Shown here: positions 10,190 through 21,695 of the stretch, piece after piece
How the letters are laid out: each line of letters opens with the position of its first letter
How positions within the stretch are numbered: position 1 is the first letter of the stretch
Assembly (NCBI GenBank): GCA_016584495.1
Contig: WAID01000003.1
Location: 372,001-436,000, forward strand
Direction of reading: 5' to 3'
DNA from: Celoporthe dispersa
Taxonomy: Eukaryota > Ascomycota > Sordariomycetes > Diaporthales > Cryphonectriaceae
Length of the DNA: 64,000 nt
Position numbers and translations under genes: made by a program
The notes under the pieces: model-generated
Told to the model about the DNA's origin: nothing
Seen by the model: only the letters and a program-made list of their open reading frames with translations
The model's database searches: none

Positions 10190-11400
10190 CAAGTATGTCT
10201 TCGTTCCAGCACACTTACCACCTGTGCCCACCTGCAAATCGCCGCCCTGTGCCAGCTGGCCAGCAGATCCAGTCCTTTCTTTCCACTGACCCAAATACAT
10301 GCGCACAGGAGGGTCCAATTGCTTAACAGTTCCCTTCTTATTGTTACCAGATCCGACCTCCAACCGTCAATACCGATCAACTTGCTTCGTTCTCCCCCGA
10401 CAACGCCCTCCCACCTCTCCCAATGCGAAGGTTTCCGAACATCGGTGTAGTCCTGTTCAATACCATCCTCTAGTCATCCTTGGGCCAGGTTTACTGTTCA
10501 CACGATCGCAAAACTTCGCCAGCCGTTTTTCAGAAAATTTTACAATTGTCAACCTCACCTTGACTCTCGAGAGCCACCGTTTGGCAAAGTTTCAGGCCGT
10601 GCCGTCCCCTCCCTGTACAAACTCAGTCTGCTGATGGATGAATGGGGCTACTAGGATGTGAGGCGACGCGCAGACTACTTCTCCGGACGGTGGCCCTTTA
10701 GACTGGTGCTGCCATTATTTCAACAGCTACTGTCTATGTTGGAGACAAGGTGTCCGCCCACGGAAGAGATGCTGGGTTCTACCAACCCTAGACACATGGC
10801 GAAGTAATTCTAGGTCTGGATGGTCTCTAAGTTGCCCAAAATTCATATTCTCCTCTTTCGTATTTAACGAAAGTCTAGGCGCAAGAGAAGACAAGATGAT
10901 TGGGAGAGGAGGACTGAAGGTGGCAGTCTGAGGATACACCTGCACTGTGAAAATGTATGGCACCGCAGGACAACCACAATCTGGCTGACAGTAACGCATA
11001 TGGATTGAACCTCCAATTCCTGAAATGTAAAGACAGGTTCTCCGGAAAGTCCCAGGCTAACTGCTTTCACATACAGATTTGCCCTGCGAGTCGTAACAGA
11101 AGACCAACATCCCCGACACTCCTCTCTCCTCCTCCGCGCTGACGAGAGTGGAGACTACAAATCTCCGCAAGAGCGAGCACTTGGTATTATTGTGTCGGAC
11201 CATGGCCGCCCAAGCCACGGCTACGCGTGTGTGCTGACTCCGCGGTGTAGTGAGAAGAACTAGAGAGGGCATCCTTCGAAACGAGCAATGTAAGCCCGGC
11301 CCCGGACGAGCGATGTTACTTGTCGGACATCCCGACGTCCGCGGAGGAGATCATTGGCTGGCCGCGAGCCGGAGTGGCCGGCCAGCCCGACCCCGAAGGA
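10190..11400. other. Intergenic, no gene seen
   Basis: Mixed-composition DNA between the retroelement fragment and the first monooxygenase. Only short, unrecognisable open frames. Confidence 0.4.
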
Positions 11401-11408
11401 AGGCCATT

Positions 11409-11419
11409 GTATATATAAG
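11409..11419 (+). promoter_or_regulatory. Probable TATA box
   Basis: TGTATATATAAG lies about 150 bp upstream of the monooxygenase ATG at 11562 and is followed by a pyrimidine-rich tract (11436-11465), the usual arrangement of a fungal core promoter. Confidence 0.5.
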
Positions 11420-11561
11420 AAAGAGGAGGGAATATCTATTTCCTTTTTTTCTTTTTTTTTTCCCTATGAAGACCAGTATCGAGACGGATCACACAAGTTT
11501 TTGAACAGAAAGGACACAGAAAGCCAATTGTACCAGCCACATCACCCCTCAACACGCTATC

Positions 11562-13446
11562 ATGTCTTTTCTTCACCGAGTACCGTTCCACGCACCAGTT
11601 CGACAAGGCTTCCGACCTTCACCGACACCCCTTGACCGGAATCAAGGTGCTGGTGGTTGGCGCCGGGCCGGCTGGCTTGTACACGGCACTTGAGTGCTGG
11701 CGCAAAGGGCACACCGTTGTGGGTGTCCTCGAACGATCTCCTGTTCCAAGCGCTGCAGGTAAGAAGATATAACAATATTATCAGGCAGGCTGTGTGGCTC
11801 CTAGCCTCCCTCGAGCCCCTTCTTTTCATCCCTCTAATTGCTATTCCAATTTTTTCTTTTCCGCTTCTTTATCTATTCTTCCCTTTTCAGCGTCATGATT
11901 TGCTAACAGGCCATGTGACCGACAGGTGATTCTTTTACCGTGCTTGGAGGTCATATCGAGCGGTCCTGGCCGTCTCTGTTCAGGGCCTTCCAGCAGGACT
12001 CAATCGACCTGCTCATATCGTACCACAAAATCACAGGAGAGAAGATCGCTGGCCCTGAACACTTCCCCATGAAGGAGATCGCCAACGGGCGGCTGGACGA
12101 CGACGGCAACCCAGGCCCGAACAGGCTCTACCGGATCAACCGGCCCCTCCTGGCCGCCTCGATGCTGGCCCAGGCACAGGAGCTGGGCATCCAGGTCAGC
12201 TTCGGCAAGCGCGTTGTCGACTACTTCGAGGACGAGGAGAAGGCCGGGGTAGTTCTGGAGGACGGCTCGAGGCATTCTGCAGATGTCGTGGTATCCGCTG
12301 ACGGCGTGGGGACGAAATCGCACAAGCTGATCAGCGGCCACGAGGTTCGGGCCATGAGCAGTGCGCATTCCATATTCCGAGCGGCATATCCCATCGAGCA
12401 CGTCACGTCGGACCCCGAGCTGGCCGAGCGCTTCCCCATGCTTGAGGATGGATATGGTCATTTCGAACAATGGAAGGGCCAGGACATCTCCTTCGCCGTG
12501 GCAAGGGGTCCCAAGGAGATGCAGTGGTACATTACGCACAAGGTGAGAGTCCCGCTCCCCCAAGATTTCTTTTCAAGAGAAAAAGGACGAGGAAGAGGGG
12601 GAGGAGGAGGCGGACAAGGAGGACGAGCAATAAAGGGATTAATGATTTTGCTAATCGGATATAATGATTGATTGTAGGATACTGGTGGTACCTCGAAGGA
12701 ATCCTGGCACAACTTTGTCACCGGAGAACAGGTTGCCGCGTTTCTCTCCACCTTCCCAGAGATTCCAGAGGTGCTGAAGAAGCTCGTCAGGACCGCGCCC
12801 AAGGACTCCACCGTCGACTGGCAGCTGCTCTGGCGGGACCCGCAGCCAACATGGTCCTCGCCGCTGGGCCGTGTCGTCCAGGCGGGCGACAGCGCTCACA
12901 CGTTTGTCCCTTCATCCGGCAGCGGGGTAAACCAGGGAATGGAGGACGCTATCTCCATAGCCACATGTCTGCAGCTAGGGGGCAACCTGAAGACGGGCAT
13001 GTGGGCTAAAGTGCACAACAAGCTGAGGTGAGTCTTTTTTTTCCTCTCCCTCTTTTTTTCTTTTCTTTCCGTCTACGAGAAACAATCCACACAGGTTGGG
13101 CTAACCTCTCTTCACCTTGGTCGTCTTCAGGTTCGAGCGTGTCTCTTGTTGTCAGCTGATGGGGTTCATCAACCAAAGCCACTACCTCAAGCCTGAATGG
13201 GGCACCAATGCTCTTGCGGACCCAAAGGAGTACAGGCCCGAGTATGGGTGGTGGGTGCTGAGGCACAACCCAGAGCGCTACGCCTATATCAACTACGGTA
13301 ATGCGTTCCGGAACCTCGTGGATGGGACACCCTTTCAGAACACCAATATGCCTCCTGGCTACGTCTACAAGCCGTGGACGCTACAGGATCTCTATGATAC
13401 GCTGGCGGAGGGCAAGAAGCTCAAGTTTGATGGAGACTGGTCCTAG
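11562..13446 (+). CDS. Class A FAD-dependent monooxygenase 1 (frame broken by one extra T)
   Basis: Predicted NAD(P)H/FAD aromatic or polyketide hydroxylase of the PHBH fold; the substrate is unknown. Exons 11562-11758, 11926-12542, 12678-13027 and 13131-13446 have matching phases and GTAAGA, GTGAGA and GTGAGT donors. Seen in order: FAD-binding GxGxxG ([16 protein letters not shown]), NAD(P)H-associated DG motif ([16 protein letters not shown]), and FAD GD motif ([18 protein letters not shown]). Total exon length is 1,480 nt, one more than a multiple of three. The only ATG near the start (11562) is one base out of frame with the Rossmann motif; removing one T from the run 11567-11570 would give an uninterrupted frame of 492 codons, normal for the family. 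So this is either a sequencing error or a disabled gene. A second monooxygenase follows 950 bp downstream. Confidence 0.82.
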
Positions 13447-14397
13447 ACCTTTTATTTTTCTTTCTTTGTTCTTTCGTTTTCTTAAGTGGCTGTCTACACT
13501 CCTCCACCTTCGCCCCTTTCTCCTTTACCTTTAATTACGTTCATCCCTTTTCCTTTTCTTCATTCTGTGCGAGACCTCAGCCTACGACATTCTATATAAA
13601 ATTAGACTACACACTCCTAGCCTGCGTTGGGTTGCCCATCCTTTAGGTGATCGCAGAACTTTCTATCTTTCTTTCTTTTCCTTCCTGCATTTTCTTCTTC
13701 CCCCACCATCCACCCGCTTGCCCACCTGCTTGTCCATGCGTGAGTTGTAAGGGCCAGACAGAAGACTTGGCTTGAATTTCAACCCGAGAAATCAACACAG
13801 GATCACGAACCTTGGGCCTTGTCCAGATGAAGTTAGTTTCATCTATTCCATCCTGTATTGTCATAAATAAGAAATCCCCATGCAATCCAAAAAAAAAAAA
13901 AGGGGGGGCGGCGGGTAATAATCAATTGTCATGACGACGGGTCAACCGATACAATTTGAGACCGAGTCCTTCCGCGCCCGTCTTACCGGCCCGCCTCGGA
14001 CAAAATGTGCGAGTCACAAGAAGCCATCACTTGTCCAGCACAATCTCTTCTCGGGCCCGAGTCAGAAGAGAAAGTCGGCCCTCTTTATTCTTGTCCTATC
14101 TATTCTGTCATGCGATGGGCCTAGAACCCTGTCTTTATGGTGGTTTCTCTCTCTCTTTCTCTCTTTTTTAATACCCTTCAAGGTGAGTACATAAACCCCC
14201 ATGATCTCTGACTTTTTTCGTCATGGAACAGACCTGGCCATTATGAATGAATAATATGATGAGTAGACTCTCGAGGCAGCAACGGAAACATCTCCAGAGA
14301 CAAGTCCTTGTACCTTAAAAGAAGCGCCGCCCAATTTGGTTCATTCCTGAATCTCCATTATTGTGCTCACAACAATAATAACGACAACAACAACACA
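13447..14397. other. Intergenic between the two monooxygenases
   Basis: CT-rich 3' region (13450-13720), an A12 G7 run near 13890 and a CT-rich stretch at about 14150. No supported gene; it must contain the promoter of the next gene. Confidence 0.4.
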
Positions 14398-15674
14398 ATG
14401 CCTAACCCCCGCGTCCTCGTCGTGGGCGCGTCCATCGCAGGGCCCACGGCGGCATACTGGCTCGCCAGGGCCGGGGCGACGGTCACGGTCATCGAGCGGT
14501 TCCCTCAGCTCCGCACGGGCGGGCACAACGTCGACATCCGCACGTCAGGCCTCACGGTGATGCGCAGGATGGCAGGCATGGAGGCGGCGGTGCGGGCGGC
14601 CCTGCACGACCTCGAGGGCCTCAGCTTTGTACGGGCCGACGGGACCCCCTTCGCGGTGATGCGGGCCACGGGCGACCCGGACGCGCAGTCGCTCGTGTCG
14701 GACTACGAGATCTTCCGCGGCGACCTCTCGCGGGTCCTCTACGACCTGACCAAGGACGACGGCCGGATCCGGTACGTCTTTGGCGAGCAGGTGAGGGCCA
14801 TCCTGCAGCACGAGGGCCGAGGCCCCCAGGTCACGGTCGAGTTTGCCAACGGGCTGCCGACGGCCGAGTTTGACCTTGTTGTGGCCTGCGACGGCGCCAC
14901 GTCGCGCACGAGGGCCATAGGCCTGGGCTGCGGCGCGAGGGACCACGTGGTGCCCCTGAACTGCTGGGCTGCGTATTTCACCATCGACGAGGACCTCCTG
15001 CGCGGCGCCAAGATCGGCAAGGCGTACAGCGCCGCGGGCGGACGGTTCGTTGCGGTCGGGCCGGATCCGGCGGGCGGCAGCAAGGTCGGGCTCATGGGCA
15101 TCAAGCCCCGCGACGGGACAGACGCCACGCTGGCGTTCCGCGAGGCCTCCCGGAAGGGCGAGGACGCCCTCAAGACCTACGTGGGCGGGCAGTTCCGCGG
15201 CGCAGGGTGGAAGGCCGACGAGATCCTTGACGGCATGATGAGGTGCAGCGACTTCTACGCGACCGAGTTTGTGCAGGTGAAGGCGCCGGCCCTGTCCCGC
15301 GGGCGGTTCGTCCTCGTGGGCGACGCGGGCTACGCCGCCGGGCCGACGGGGTGCGGGACCAGCCTGGCCATGACGGGCGCGTACGTCCTGGCGGGCGAGA
15401 TCAGCAGGCACAGGGGCGACCTGGATGCAGGCCTCCGGGCGTACGAGGAGCGCATGAGGCCCATCATCGACGACATGCAAAAGATCCCACCGGGTGTGCC
15501 TGGATCATGGCACCACAGACGGCCTGGGGCATCTGGGTGCGCAATATCCTGTTTGTGATGGTGGCCTGGGCCATGCGGTTCAGGGGCCTGTTCGCCTGGG
15601 CCGGCCGGCTCTTTGCCAGCTCGTTTGGAGGGGACAAGTACGCCCTCCCGGACTACGAGACGGGAGAGAGGTGA
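14398..15674 (+). CDS. Class A FAD-dependent monooxygenase 2 (C-terminal frameshift)
   Basis: Single-exon flavin monooxygenase of the PHBH/TetX-like type; the substrate is unknown. Start ATG 14398 directly follows an AAC-repeat leader and precedes VLVVGASIAGPTAAYWL, a GxSxxG-type dinucleotide fold. The DG motif is DLVVACDGATSRTRAI and the GD motif RFVLVGDAGYAAGPTGCGT. The long frame then derails after DDMQKIPPG; the correct continuation (MAPQTAWGIWVRN, ending DYETGER then TGA at 15674) is in the neighbouring frame. Codons agree if one base is missing at about 15499-15500, giving about 425 residues. The tail has a hydrophobic stretch (ILFVMVAWAM), common in this family. As it stands the product would be truncated and altered over its last 50-60 residues. 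Confidence 0.83.
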
Positions 15675-17334
15675 AGCAGGCGCCGACGGCCTGAGAGGCA
15701 CGCGAGCCGCGTGATCGACCGAAGAAGGTAGTATTGTACTAGTATGTATATTAAAGCATGGTCCACCTGTTTCGAGATCGTGTAGCCCAACCTGCGGTGG
15801 TGCAATGTGGAGCTTTGCGGTGACACGCATCATCACGAGCACCGAGGAGCATGTCCATATCCGTCTTCCTCCTCCGCCCGCGGCCCCACGGCGTCCAGGT
15901 CCACAGAATAAGCTATCCTTCTAGTGGACGCGCCGACAGCCAAGCCTCTGGCCTCTGGGGGACTTGGCCAAGGTGACGGATAAATTTTAAGCATCTGTTT
16001 ATGCGCCCAATCCATCCATCCCTTTGTCTCGCTGTCTCGGCCACAAAGGTCAGGACAGAAAGGACATGGAGAGTGGGTATGGGTGTGGCAGAGGTGAAAA
16101 GAACCGAAATGGGTATAAATCCTCGCTAACTCAGCCCTGTATTGCTACATACTACTGTAGGGTGCTACGGTAGTACCGCCTGCACCCTTGACTGTGTGAC
16201 GAAGCATGGGCATATATATATAATCGAGGTCCTTTCCTTCTTCTTTTTTTTTTTCTCTCTTTCTTTCAGCACTGCAGAGATGATAGGCACCCCGTCATAG
16301 TGTGTACTGTGGTGACAGTTTCGTGCCAGAGCTATGTGTTTCTCCCTGCAGAGAGTTTCGTGCCAAGGCGGCGCTGGTGCTTGATCTGAGCCCGAGGTTG
16401 CAGCGGACAAGTGGGTTCTGATGATATCTATTAGGCGTAGCCCACGCCCATCTGGCTCCTACCGCTGGCCTGGCAGCAGCAGGTCGCACTCTGGAGTTAC
16501 GTAGTCGAGGCTGCTACTGACTGTGGAAGGGAGGAAAAAAAGGAAGAAGGGAAAGAACAAAAAAAAAGAAGAAGAAAAGAAATCCAACAAGAAGAAGATT
16601 ATGGAAGAGAAAGAGAGAGAGAGAGAAAGAGGGAAAAAAATAACGACTCGCATGTTTGAAACATGATCGTCCACTTTCCCCGAGCCTCGGCACGTGCTTG
16701 AGTCGCAGCAAGTAGGTACCTGTGCCCTCCAATTTTTCCCAGCCCTCTGCAGCCCCCCCCCCCGGCCAGCCTGGCCTGACCGTTTGTCTCGAGTTCCCCA
16801 GATTTTCTCTTGCCCCAGGTTCCCCTTTCCCCTCACCGGGCGATCCACAAATCCATCCATCCCTCCGCTGCACCACCATCCGCCTTGTCAACTCTGTTTT
16901 TTGTTTTTATCTTTCTTCTTTTTTGTCGTCACCCATCCATCTCGTATTCCTCGTGTGTCCTCTTGTGGTGGCGATCTTGTACCCTCACAGTGTCTCGTCA
17001 TGTCTCTTGTTGGTTGTCTTTTGTCCAACTTTGCCATCTCACACCACCCCCCGTCTACCGTCGTACACGTTCTCTTTTCTTTTCCCTGTCGCTCTGTTCC
17101 TTCTTGAGACCCTGCAACGCTGGTCCCTGGCAGGCGACAAGGGGCGACTACACTGGGTCCTGTACACTAGCAGGAATACTACGTAGTATGGACTACCACA
17201 CAGTATATTAACTACTATGTAGGTACCTGGGAACCCAACCAGTGCGACGGTGGGCGGATGTGCGGCCAGTCGGCAAACAAGGGAAAACGGGAAAGCAGTG
17301 CGGTAGGATGGATGATCGTAAGACCAAAGAAATG

Positions 17335-17375
<41 letters not shown>

Positions 17376-17982
17376 AGGCAGGGATTCAGTTCCCTGGCGG
17401 TCAGAAATTCGATGGGCCCCCAACCAACACCCTTTTTTTTTTTCTTTTTTCTTTTTTTCTTTGGTTTCTTTCTTGCCTTCTCCTCCCCTTACCCCAGCTT
17501 TTAGCAGGGCCTTCCCCAGCTCGTACCCCGACCTGTTTATGCACCAATCAGAACGTCCCGCTTGAGACAGCACAAGGGCCCCTCCCACCCCGTGATCATT
17601 GGTGCGCTTGCGTAGGATCGCTAGTGTGGAGGAGGGCCGTCCGGGGGGTGGGTTGGTGCTTGCTTGCTCTGATCCGGCCCGATTGGGGGGGGTGTGTGTG
17701 GGCAGGGGACTCGCGAACATTGGGACCTCGTGGTCTGGCATCCTGGCGCCAAAGGCTGGGAGCGGCCGATGTAACAACAAAAAAGCGAACATCTTATAAG
17801 GTCCTCGTCTGGCCCGCCTTCTCCTCGTGCAGGCTTGCAGGCTGATTCGCTTCCCCATGCATTGGTCTGGTCCAGCCAAGTCCTCTCGTGTGTCCTGCCT
17901 CTGCCCGCCCGCAGTGGTCTTCATCCAGTACGACGAGTAACAGGAGAGACAAGAAGACCCAGAGAAAAAGACGAAGGAAGAA

Positions 17983-18027
<45 letters not shown>

Positions 18028-18049
18028 GACAAGATACAAGGTCATCATC
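15675..18049. other. Low-complexity intergenic region
   Basis: About 2.4 kb without a convincing gene. It holds purine tracts (16520-16640), a long pyrimidine-rich block (16680-17110), an (AC)n microsatellite at about 17339-17371, T runs near 17431-17460 and a (GA)n tract at about 17981-18030 that ends just before the permease ATG. The last tract lies in the expected 5' leader. Confidence 0.5.
17339..17371. repeat. (AC)n microsatellite
   Basis: About 16 uninterrupted CA/AC dinucleotides. Confidence 0.9.
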
Positions 18050-20063
18050 ATGGCGTCAGCCCCCGTCGAGCCAGAAAAGGAGGTGCACCACCAGAGCGAC
18101 CAGCAGGTGCCGGCGGACTCGCTCAGGGACCATGACCACGAGCTCAACGAGAAGGAGAATGTCCTCCACTCCGACGTCCTGGGCAACCAGGACCTCATGA
18201 ACGATGCCTTCCACGGCGAGGACCACGAGCACCAGCAGACCCTCTGGGGCGCCGTCAAGGACCATCCCATGGCCTGCCTGTGGGCGTTCATCTTTTGCTT
18301 TACTATTGTCAGTGCAGCCTAGCCACCTCCGCCTCGTCTCTCTTCCCCACTCTGTCCTGCAAAAGAGTCTCCCGGCTAACACGTCCCCTCCCTCACCAGG
18401 TCATGGAGTCGTTCGACATGTTCCTGAACGGTAACTTTGTCGCCCTCCCGGCCTTCCAGAAAAAGTACGGTGTCCCTGATGGCGTCAACTATGTCATCCC
18501 CACCAAGTGGCAGAGCGCCCTCTTCCAGTCCGGCCAGTGTGGTGCTTTCGTCGGTGTCTTCCTCGCCGGTCCCGTCACCAACCGCCTCGGCTACCGCTGG
18601 ACCACCATCCTGGCCCTCATCCTCATGAACGCCACCATCTTCATCTCTTTTCTTCGCCGACTCCCTCGCCGTGCTCGTCATCGGACAGGCCTTTGAGGGT
18701 GTCCCCTGGGGTTTCTTCATCGCCAACTCCCCCGCCTACGCCAGCGAGGTGGTCCCTCTCGCCCTCCGAGGTGCCTGCACGGCCACACTGCAGATGAGTT
18801 GGTCCATCGGCGGTATCATTGTCGCCGCTGCCACCTACGGCTACAACCAGCGAAACGACCAGTGGGCCTGGCGTGTCCCGCTGGCCCTGCAGTGGATCTT
18901 CCCTGTGAGCTTTCTCCCTTCCTCCCCCCCCCCTTTTTTTCCCTTTTGCTCTTTCCTTCTTTGGGAGCTATCTTCCTTTTCTTCTGTATTTGGAAACGGA
19001 ATAGAAAAAGGGAAGAAAGAAGAAAAAAACTGACCTCGTGTGTGTGTCTTTTCTAGACCCCCTCCTGATCCTCATCTTCCTCGCTCCCGAGTCCCCCTGG
19101 TGGCTGATGCGCCGCGGGCGCAAGGAGGAGGCCCTCCGCTCCGTCGAGCGCCTCGGCCGCAAGTCCAAACAGAATGCTCATGCCCAGCTCGCCATGATTG
19201 AGCGGACCATCGAGATCGAGGCCCAGATGGGCGGCGCCCCCTCCCTCCTCGACCTCTTCAAGGGCACCGACCTGAGGCGGACAACCATCACCTGCCTGAT
19301 GTACGCATCGCAGAACTTTGCCGGCAACCTGATTGCCAACCAGGCCACTTTCTTCTTTGAGCGTGAGTAGTAGTCTCCTCTCTCTTCCCATCCTCCCGAG
19401 ATCTTCCTTTCACCTTTTTTTTTTTTTGTCTTTTGCGGGAGAATCTTGCATGACTGACACTCCTTCACCTCGCAATCACCAGAGGCCGGCATGTCGACCG
19501 ACTTTGCTTTCAAGCTGAACCTGATCAACTCGTGCCTCCAATTCGTCGCCAACGCGTGCTCCTGGTTCCTCTCGGGCTGGTTCGGCCGCCGCACCATCTA
19601 CCTCTGGGGCACGGCCACCAACATCACCTTCCTCTTCCTCCTGGGCATCTGCGCCTCCATCCCGCAGAACAATGCCACCAACTACGCCCAGGCCGTCCTC
19701 GGCATCATCATCTCCTTCGTCTTCGCCGGCACTCTGGGCCCCATCAGCTACTCCATCATCTCTGAGACCTCCTCCGTCCGCCTCCGCGCCCTGAGCACCG
19801 GTGTCGGCCGCGCCGCCTACTACGTCGCCGAGATCCCCATGATCTACCTCGCCTCCCGGATGCTCAACTCCACCGGCTGGAACCTGGCCGGCAAGTGCGG
19901 CTACGTCTGGGGCAGCACCGCCGTAGTCTGCTGGGTCATGGCTTACTTCTTCCTCCCTGAGCTCAAGCACCGCTCCTATCGCGAGCTGGACATCCTGTTC
20001 AACCGCAAGGTCCCCGCCAGGAAGTTCAAGAGCACCATCATCGATGTCAAGGACAACGAGTAG
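18050..20063 (+). CDS. MFS sugar permease, alpha-glucoside (maltose) type, with two indels
   Basis: Plasma-membrane proton-coupled sugar transporter of the MFS sugar porter family, closest in pattern to fungal maltose/alpha-glucoside permeases. Exons 18050-18307, 18400-18904, 19057-19362 and 19483-20063. Seen: hydrophilic N-terminus, FTI|VMESFDMFL across intron 1, FEGVPWGFF, APESPWWLMRRGR (the PESPR-type loop signature), FFFE|QAGMSTDF across intron 3, WFGRRTIYLWG, SSVRLRALSTGVGR and a typical PELKHRSYRELD tail. Two frame breaks: an extra T in 18648-18651 (FISF then ADSL are in different frames) and a missing C in the run 19058-19062 after the acceptor (ACCCCCT where six C are needed). Correcting both leaves 549 residues. 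A long GA-rich tract sits immediately upstream. Sugar specificity is inference. Confidence 0.87.
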
Positions 20064-21695
20064 AGAAAGAAGGCACCCGGCGGCGGGCGTTGCGTTATGC
20101 ATGTATGCATACGGCATGCGCTTGTGGTCGGGGCAGGGTAAAAGAAAGATATTTTTTAGAGTAAAAGACCCTGCATAAGCTTTCTTGATGTGCTCCATCA
20201 TGGACGGGCCTGGAAGACAGAGTCTCCTTTTCACATGAACCCGTCCCAAGGTTGTTTTCACGCTGGCCAAGGCCCCAAACTGTATTTTGGTTAGCTTTTG
20301 TTGAAACTTGCCCAGGGTTGGGAATACCAACATATATGAACTTTAACTTGCAACACTGATAAGCCTGATGAGGCATGCTGGTGTGAAGTGAAGGTGGTGC
20401 TCCTGCCCTCGTTACATGTGACGATGTCTACACTGGATGATACACAAGACTCACGATGGCCAGACTAAGGATGACATTGTAGCTTCCACAAAGAGAAACT
20501 TCTTCAAAGGTAAGAGTTGAAAGATGTGGGGTGAGGCCCGTTGGCGAGTATCTCACTTCAACAACCACTGAAAACATCACTCTCGATGCATGACGGTGGT
20601 GCAGGATCCATTCTCATCTGCAAAAGCTCACTGAATTCTGAACTTCTCCTGCAGAAGACTGTGAACTTGAATCAAGGTGACATGATTATACCGCATTGTG
20701 TGCCTGTCTTGCCAATGATGGATGTCGCTTTTGGGAGGGACTTGGGAGTAATATTTGAGACGGGAGTTTCGGGGGAATTTCGGCTGCACAGCTGGACTAT
20801 GTGATCAAAAGTGTTGAGATCTGTGTGGTGGCAACATCTTCTTCCTCTGAGCTGGCATGCACTGATTATGGGCTGGGCAAGCCAGAAGTGGTGGTAGTGG
20901 TCTCGACATGGGACAATGCGTGTGTGTTTGGAGAAAGGCGGTGTGTGTGTGTGTATGGATCAATCATGATGTCAAGTCTGCTCGTAAGAGAGAGAGAGAA
21001 GGAAGGAAGGCAACAATAGCCATGGCAGCTGAGGCCATCCAGGGGCGGGTTGCCTTCCAGCAACGCACAGGCTGGTGGTGTCATTAGCCCTCACACATCC
21101 AATGTCAACAGCTATCAGCATGTGTAGTGACTAGAGCAGGACTGATACCAACACAGCATGTCATGTCAACTGAGCCTCCCAACTCACAACAATTCAGCAT
21201 TGTGGTAGACAATGGCAAAAATATGGCAAGATGCACACAACATTGAGTTGTCTCTGCACGGTCATATCATCATAGGAGCGACTCTGCGATCCAGTACACG
21301 TGTGAGCGTCGCCAGTGAAATGGGAAGCCGGAACTGCGGTGAGCTTCTTTCAGCCTTCGGCTTTGTGTTTTTCTCTCTGCTTTCAATGCAGAACAAAGGG
21401 GCCGGCTGGCCCGAAGGCTGCGACCAGCCCTTGTGCTTGCGGCTTGCGGGGGCCTGAAAGGATATCTTTCATACTGCGAGAACAAAGGCTCTTTATTCCG
21501 ACAGCTTCTTCTTAGCGACTCAATGAGCCCATCGGTTTTGAACGGCTCCATATTTCATGTCTTATGTGTCTCACGGCCTGCCATGCGCCCCAGCGGTTCT
21601 AAGCAGCCATCTCTCACTTGACGGCGCAGATGTGACAGGCTGCTTGAAGCCTGCTACAAATACCATCCCTCCTTCAAATCCGCACGCTCGACATC
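20064..21695. other. Intergenic, no gene seen
   Basis: About 1.6 kb of mixed composition with small (GT)n and (GA)n patches near 20930-21000. Only short open frames without recognisable content. Confidence 0.4.

Noticed and set aside
11562..20063. A secondary-metabolite cluster formed by the monooxygenases and permease
   Set aside because: No synthase, terpene cyclase or cluster regulator is present in this interval, and a sugar permease is not a typical member. Left as adjacent genes only.
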